Below are positions 59,742 to 64,000 of a stretch of 64,000 bases of DNA, piece by piece. Under the pieces are notes generated by a model. That model had not been told where the DNA came from. It did not search any database and saw only the letters and a list, made by a program, of their open reading frames with translations. Position 1 is the stretch's first letter. The number at the start of each line of letters is the position of its first letter. Position numbers and translations under genes: made by a program. Location of the stretch: NCBI RefSeq assembly GCF_029674545.1, contig NZ_CP121354.1:186001-250000 (forward strand). The letters run 5' to 3'. Source of the stretch: Mesorhizobium sp. WSM4904 (GTDB taxonomy: Bacteria; Pseudomonadota; Alphaproteobacteria; Rhizobiales; Rhizobiaceae).

Positions 59742-60728
59742 CTACTCCTCCAGCGTCGCGCGGATCAGCGCTGCTGCATCCGCCGGCCTCGCGCCGACTT
59801 CCAGGGTGAAGGTCGGGACTGCCTTGACCAGTGCCGCGATCGACGCCATGCGCCGTTTCTGCATCGGCAGGAGGCCGGTCAAGCCGGTCCTGACATTGTC
59901 GGTGGCAAGCGCAACCATCGCGTCGGTCCTGGCCAAGGGCATAAGCCGGGTCTGGCCATCGGCCGAGCGCGCCAGATGCAGGAGCGCCGCGACAGGCCTG
60001 GCGCGAACATCCTCGATGCGGATGATTTCGCCCAGCCGCTCCAGCGAGACGGCCTGCTCGCCCTCGGCGTCCCATGTCTCGCTTAGGCAGGCCGAGAGAA
60101 ACGGCAGCATCGCCGCGGTGTTGCGGTGGATCTTCACCTTGCGCGGCATGCCCCAGGCCGTGGTGCCGCCTGGCGCCGCGCTGAGGATCATCACATCGTC
60201 CGAGCAAAGGCCGAAGCCCCGCGATGCCAGCGCCATTGATGTCGTCGACTTGCCGATGCCGCTCGGCGCATGGATCAGCACCAGCGCCTCGCGGCCGGGC
60301 AGGGTCAGACCGGCGGTATGGAGCATGTGCTGGCCGCCGGCGTCGAGAGCGGCATCCAGCACCATCATCAGCAGCGTCCATTTGACCTTGCTGTCGGGAT
60401 GGACGCGGATATCGGCCCAGCCCTCATCGGCATGGATCGAGGCTGTCTGGAGGCCGGGAAAGACCAGATAAACGACGTCGCCGGCGTCGATGATCCGGCA
60501 ATGGCCGTCCGGCGGCGCTTCGCCGTCGAAGGCGAGCTTTCCTTCCGGGTTTTCGGGCAGTGCCGACGTTTCGACGATGTTGATGCGAAAGCCGGGTTCG
60601 ACCGTTTCGTCGACGCGCAAGCTGCCGAGCATCAGGTCGAAGCTCGGCCAGAGATCGGCGCGCTCCGCCGATATGCCGATGACCTGGCCGTTGAGGTCAT
60701 AACAGACTGTGGTCGCGGCACCGGTCAA
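59742..60728 (-). CDS. HprK-like serine kinase of a RiPP-like cassette
   Basis: 328 residues. Walker A APSGIGKSTTSMALA (~residue 155) and the catalytic DD in GLCSDDVMILS match the HPr kinase fold, but the C-terminal HprK/P signature is not visible. Homologues in lasso-peptide clusters (PadeK, ThcoK) phosphorylate the precursor peptide. The start is TTG, overlapping the stop of the B2 gene by four bases, so it is coupled to it. Confidence 0.8.
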   Translation of the reverse strand: MTGAATTVCYDLNGQVIGISAERADLWPSFDLMLGSLRVDETVEPGFRINIVETSALPENPEGKLAFDGEAPPDGHCRIIDAGDVVYLVFPGLQTASIHADEGWADIRVHPDSKVKWTLLMMVLDAALDAGGQHMLHTAGLTLPGREALVLIHAPSGIGKSTTSMALASRGFGLCSDDVMILSAAPGGTTAWGMPRKVKIHRNTAAMLPFLSACLSETWDAEGEQAVSLERLGEIIRIEDVRARPVAALLHLARSADGQTRLMPLARTDAMVALATDNVRTGLTGLLPMQKRRMASIAALVKAVPTFTLEVGARPADAAALIRATLEE

Positions 60729-61159
60729 GCGGCGCGCGCCTTTTGGCTGCCGCCGGGATGGCGATAGATCTCGACCATGTCGGGAAGGCTGTCGCTGACC
60801 ACCGGCTTGCCGTCAAGGCAGACCCAGCAATGTGCCGACAGGCGTGGTTCGTGCATCGATTTGGCATCGACGCCGAAGCGCAGCTCGGGATCGAAACCGG
60901 CCATGCGCAGGAAACGGAAGCCGAGCAGCCCTTCTCGCAGGCATCTGCGGTCGCGCATCAGCCAGGGATGCCGGACCGCGCGGTTGACGCGGGTGACGAT
61001 ATAGGCGGAAGGCAGGCCGCGATAGGGCGTGGGCGCGTCGAGCGGCGCCCATTTCAACACCGCCTCGAAGTCGCGCCGGCCGACCAGCACCGGTATCAGC
61101 CGGGCGCTGAGCCACAGATGGACCCGGAACAGTGCACGCAGGATTGGTCCGTCGGCCAT
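60725..61159 (-). CDS. Lasso peptide biosynthesis B2-type transglutaminase-like protease
   Basis: 144 residues. The Cys-His-Asp triad is visible: C74 in RRCLREGLLGFRFLRMAG, H111 in SAHCWVCLDGKP, and an Asp near 124 (VVSDS). In lasso peptide systems the B2 protein removes the leader peptide bound by B1. The ATG at 61159 overlaps the PqqD-like stop by one base (TGATG). Confidence 0.85.
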   Translation of the reverse strand: MADGPILRALFRVHLWLSARLIPVLVGRRDFEAVLKWAPLDAPTPYRGLPSAYIVTRVNRAVRHPWLMRDRRCLREGLLGFRFLRMAGFDPELRFGVDAKSMHEPRLSAHCWVCLDGKPVVSDSLPDMVEIYRHPGGSQKARAA

Positions 61160-61446
61160 CACGCGCCCGTAGCGGCCAGGATGCCTTCCGCCACCAGCTC
61201 GGCGGCGAGTGCCGCCATGTCCTGGTCGAGCGTCACCTTGTCGACTTCGAATTCGTCCGACAAGAGATCGACGATCTGGTCGAAGCTGCGCACGCCATCG
61301 ATCTTGTCGAGAAAGGCCTCGGTGGTGCCATTGCAGGTGTAGAGCTGGCCGCTGCGTGCCAGAAGCACGACCGCGCCGTCGCCGACATGCTGCACGGAAG
61401 CGTCGTCCGCCATCCGCAGGACCGTTTCAGAGGCGATTTCGACCAT
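61159..61446 (-). CDS. PqqD-like RiPP recognition element (B1-type)
   Basis: 95 residues. PqqD fold: VLLARSGQLYTCNGTTEAFLDKIDGVRSFDQIVDLL then DMAALAAELVAEGIL in blocks. Such proteins bind the leader of RiPP precursors. It is the first gene of the minus-strand cassette; AGG precedes the ATG. Confidence 0.85.
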   Translation of the reverse strand: MVEIASETVLRMADDASVQHVGDGAVVLLARSGQLYTCNGTTEAFLDKIDGVRSFDQIVDLLSDEFEVDKVTLDQDMAALAAELVAEGILAATGA

Positions 61447-61606
61447 GCGCCTATCCAGACAATTGCCGGAGAAGGATTTACCGCCGCCTCCCGGCGCTGT
61501 CCATCGCCTGACGACGACTGCTGCGCGTCGGCCATCTTCAGGCGATGACCGACATATTGAGCCGCCCTCGCCGTGCCCACTGTCAAGTCGCCGGCACCCG
61601 TCAGGG

Positions 61607-61635
61607 TTGCCAACTTTCCTTCAGGTAAGCTAAGT
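61607..61635 (+). promoter_or_regulatory. Candidate promoter of the small gene at 61667
   Basis: TTGCCA (61607-61612) and CTAAGT (61630-61635) are separated by 17 bp, a sigma70-like arrangement ending 31 bp before the ATG. Not demonstrated. Confidence 0.4.
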
Positions 61636-61666
61636 TTCGCCGGGGGTTTTCGGGGGAGTGGACAGT

Positions 61667-61783
61667 ATGCGTTACAACTGGGATCGAGCTCCGACGGCAT
61701 TCGAGCGCCATCGGAAGGCATTGGCGGCCGCGATATTGATCGCCGGCGGTGTGGGGCTGATGCTTGCGGCCTTGCCGCTTTAA
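61667..61783 (+). CDS. 38-residue small protein, candidate RiPP precursor or small membrane protein
   Basis: A small ORF with a good Shine-Dalgarno (GGGGGAG, 61651-61657). It reads MRYNWDRAPTAFERHRKALA then a 17-residue hydrophobic tail ILIAGGVGLMLAALPL. It looks like a short single-pass membrane peptide. It is divergent from the RiPP-like cassette and the only small ORF with good signals near it, so it may be a precursor, but the hydrophobic tail is not typical. It could also be an unrelated small protein. Confidence 0.5.
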   Translation: MRYNWDRAPTAFERHRKALAAAILIAGGVGLMLAALPL

Positions 61784-61891
61784 GCGGAATTCAACTTCCT
61801 GACAGGCAAACGCGCTCCCACCCGGGGCGCCGCCGGATATGTTTGCCGGCAACGTCGACCAAAATGCAGGAAGACATGGCCGGCAAAAGCG

Positions 61892-61998
61892 GCCTAAAGC
61901 GCATCGCGATCTTTCAGATCGCTTAGCGCGCTTTAGGTTTTGATTTTACGCATGTCTTTTGTCCCGAAACCGGTTCCCACTTTCGTGAGACATGCTTT
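61892..61998. repeat. Double-hairpin intergenic repeat upstream of prpE
   Basis: First hairpin CCTAAAGCG...CGCTTTAGG with inner GCGATCTTTCAGATCGC; second GCATGTCT...AGACATGC enclosing CCGAAACCGGTTCCCACTTTC. This is a common rhizobial intergenic element, ending about 40 bp before the prpE start. Confidence 0.75.
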
Positions 61999-62040
61999 AG
62001 GCTATTGCCGGACGACGAAATGTCCTGGGAGGAAAAGTCG

Positions 62041-63948
62041 ATGGCGTCACGCTACCACGAGGTCTATGAGGGCTGGAAACGCGACCCCGTAGGGTTCTGG
62101 GCCGAGGCGGCCAAGGCGATCGACTGGTATTCGCCGGCAAAGAGCGTCTTCGATCCGACGGCCGGCGTCTATGGTCGCTGGTTCACCGGCGCCACCTGCA
62201 ACACCTGCTTCAACGCCATCGACCGCCATGTGGCGGGCGGGCGTGCCGACCAGCTGGCGCTGATCCACGACAGCGCGATTACGGGCACGATCCGGAAATT
62301 CACCTATGCGGAACTGAAGCGCGAAGTGGTCGCGCTTGCGTCGGTGCTCAAGAACCGCGGCATCGGCAAGGGTGATCGCATCATCATCTACATGCCGATG
62401 GTCGCGGAGGCGGCCATTGCCATGCTCGCCTGTTCCCGCATCGGCGCCGTGCATTCAGTGGTGTTCGGCGGCTTCGCCTCGCATGAGCTCGCCACCCGCA
62501 TCGACGACGCCAAGCCGAAGCTGATCATCTCCGCATCCTGCGGCCTGGAGCCCGGACGGGTCGTCGCCTACAAGCCGCTGCTCGACAAGGCGATCGAGAT
62601 GTCGAAGCACAAGCCCGACGCCTGCCTGATCCTGCAACGCGAACAATTGCGCTGCGAGATGAAGGAAAATTATGACTTCGACTATGCCGACGCGGTTGCC
62701 CGCGAGCGGGCGGCCGGCGCCAATGTCGACTGTGTGCCCGTGCTCGCAACCGACCCGCTTTACATCATCTACACCTCCGGCACGACCGGCCAGCCGAAAG
62801 GCATCGTGCGCGACAATGGCGGCCACATGGTCGCCCTGAAATGGACCATGGACAACGAATTCGGCGTCAAACCGGGCGAAGTGTTCTGGGCGGCCTCCGA
62901 CGTCGGCTGGGTGGTCGGCCATTCCTACATCGTCTACGGGCCGCTTCTGCACGGCTGCACCAGCGTGCTGTTCGAGGGCAAGCCGATCGGCACGCCGGAC
63001 GCCGGCACCTATTGGCGGGTAATCTCGGAGCACGGCGTGGTGGCGCTCTTCACCGCGCCGACGGCCTTCCGCGCCATCAAGGGGCAGGATCCCCAAGGGG
63101 AGTTCGTGCCGAAATACGACCTGTCGAAGTTCCGCACCCTGTTCCTCGCCGGCGAGCGCGCCGACCCTGAGACCATCAAATGGGCGGAGCAGAAACTCGA
63201 TCGACCGGTGATCGACCATTGGTGGCAGACCGAGACCGGCTCGCCGATGACCATCAACCCGGCCGGTTTGGGGCTTTTGCCGGTGAAATACGGCTCGCCC
63301 GGCGTGCCTATGCCTGGCTACGACATCCGCATTCTCGACGATGCCGGCCACGAGGTGCCGCGCGGCACGCTCGGCAATGTCGTGGTCAAGCTGCCGCTGC
63401 CGGCCGGATGCCTGCCGACGCTCTGGAATGCCGATGCCCGCTTCCGTCAGGCCTATCTCGATGAGTTCCCGGGCTTCTACAAGACGGCCGATGCCGGCAT
63501 GGTCGACGACGACGGCTACCTCTATGTCATGGCGCGCACCGACGACATCATCAATGTCGCCGGCCACCGTCTCTCGACGGGAGCCATGGAGGAGGTGCTG
63601 GCCGCGCATCCCGATGTCGCCGAATGCGCTGTCATCGGCATCGCCGACGCGATGAAGGGCCAGGTGCCGCTCGGCTTCGTCGTGCTCAATGCCGGGGTGT
63701 CGCGCGACACCGGCGCGATCGAGAGCGAGGTGGTGGGGCTGGTGCGCGAGCGGATCGGTCCGGTCGCCGCCTTCAAGACGGTGGTGACGATCAAGCGGCT
63801 GCCGAAGACGCGCTCCGGCAAGATCCTGCGCGGCACCATGCAGAAGATCGCCGACAAGGAGGAATGGACGATGCCGGCGACCATCGACGATCCCGCCATC
63901 CTCGACGAGATCACCGTGGCGCTCAAGGGACGCGGCATCGGTATCTAG
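62041..63948 (+). CDS. prpE: Propionyl-CoA synthetase
   Basis: 635 residues, ANL superfamily. Adenylation motif YTSGTTGQPKGIVRDNGGH (~residues 245-263), WQTETGSP, TADAGMVDDDGYLY and the catalytic Lys in TRSGKILRGTM (~residue 590). The N-terminal region (YHEVYEGWKRDPVGFWAEAAKAIDW) and length match PrpE rather than acetyl-CoA synthetase. It activates propionate to propionyl-CoA. The ATG at 62041 has GGGAGG upstream. Confidence 0.92.
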   Translation: MASRYHEVYEGWKRDPVGFWAEAAKAIDWYSPAKSVFDPTAGVYGRWFTGATCNTCFNAIDRHVAGGRADQLALIHDSAITGTIRKFTYAELKREVVALASVLKNRGIGKGDRIIIYMPMVAEAAIAMLACSRIGAVHSVVFGGFASHELATRIDDAKPKLIISASCGLEPGRVVAYKPLLDKAIEMSKHKPDACLILQREQLRCEMKENYDFDYADAVARERAAGANVDCVPVLATDPLYIIYTSGTTGQPKGIVRDNGGHMVALKWTMDNEFGVKPGEVFWAASDVGWVVGHSYIVYGPLLHGCTSVLFEGKPIGTPDAGTYWRVISEHGVVALFTAPTAFRAIKGQDPQGEFVPKYDLSKFRTLFLAGERADPETIKWAEQKLDRPVIDHWWQTETGSPMTINPAGLGLLPVKYGSPGVPMPGYDIRILDDAGHEVPRGTLGNVVVKLPLPAGCLPTLWNADARFRQAYLDEFPGFYKTADAGMVDDDGYLYVMARTDDIINVAGHRLSTGAMEEVLAAHPDVAECAVIGIADAMKGQVPLGFVVLNAGVSRDTGAIESEVVGLVRERIGPVAAFKTVVTIKRLPKTRSGKILRGTMQKIADKEEWTMPATIDDPAILDEITVALKGRGIGI

Positions 63949-64000
63949 CGCCGTCGGTATTGGGGAGCGGATCGCAGCATCAGGCGCTTCCACGAATTCG

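Noticed and set aside
59742..60728. Calling the kinase a true HPr kinase/phosphorylase
   Set aside because: The Walker A and DD motifs fit, but the C-terminal HprK/P signature is not visible and the gene is coupled to RiPP genes.
61233..61721. 162-codon minus-strand frame starting upstream of the PqqD-like gene, considered as a precursor
   Set aside because: It runs out of frame through the PqqD-like gene and has no leader/core-like layout.

Overview
The window is high-GC alphaproteobacterial chromosome, most likely Mesorhizobium or a close relative in the Hyphomicrobiales. This is judged from the Omp2-type porin, the order glnD-murJ-trpS-usp-nfuA, an ActS/ActR redox pair, an HmrR/CueR copper circuit, an Irr-like iron box, and several families of rhizobial palindromic intergenic repeats. 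No rRNA, tRNA or CRISPR array was seen.

Left part (1-20 kb): the 3' end of a HAD hydrolase, an unknown secreted protein, a PEP mutase-like enzyme, a CysZ/EI24-like membrane protein, a DMT transporter and a PfkB sugar/adenosine kinase. An IS4-family element with a frameshifted transposase follows, sitting inside a palindromic repeat. Next are a solitary protein ending in an MbcA/ParS-like antitoxin domain, a porin with a palindrome-rich leader, NADP-malic enzyme, MutS, an isoprenylcysteine methyltransferase-like protein, a DUF3313-type lipoprotein divergent from a TetR gene over a palindromic operator, an NTF2-like protein with its own TetR, an MBL hydrolase and an aldo/keto reductase.

Middle (20-46 kb): a copper-efflux operon (copA plus a DUF305 protein) under a CueR-type promoter, whose probable regulator cueR lies 12 kb away. 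Then come glnD, murJ, a vapBC pair, a LysE exporter, trpS, a universal stress protein, a glycogen debranching-type enzyme behind a hairpin that covers its ribosome binding site, nfuA behind an Irr-like box, an L,D-transpeptidase, cueR, an AraC regulator, a frameshifted outer-membrane protein, mmcB, nhaA, actSR (flanked on both sides by the same long inverted repeat), hrpB, a second DMT transporter and a PIG-L deacetylase.

Right part (46.5-58.6 kb): a long co-directional locus joins a carbohydrate-type ABC importer (binding protein, two permeases, a 67-residue membrane protein, two ATPases) to dihydroxyacetone phosphorylation by two chemistries. One is an ATP-type DhaK-DhaL fusion. The other is a complete separate-subunit PTS: DhaL, DhaM EIIA, HPr, Enzyme I and PTS-type DhaK. 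A small unrecognised, possibly HTH-containing protein lies between Enzyme I and DhaK. The simplest reading is that the importer takes up a triose, glycerol or a related polyol that ends as dihydroxyacetone phosphate.

Far right (58.7-61.8 kb): a compact RiPP-like cassette of a nucleotidyltransferase facing a translationally coupled PqqD-like recognition protein, a lasso-peptide B2-type protease and an HprK-like kinase. It has no lasso cyclase and no obvious precursor; a 38-codon ORF on the other strand is the only small candidate seen. This cassette and the PTS/ABC locus are the best candidates for undescribed biology. The window ends with prpE (propionyl-CoA synthetase).
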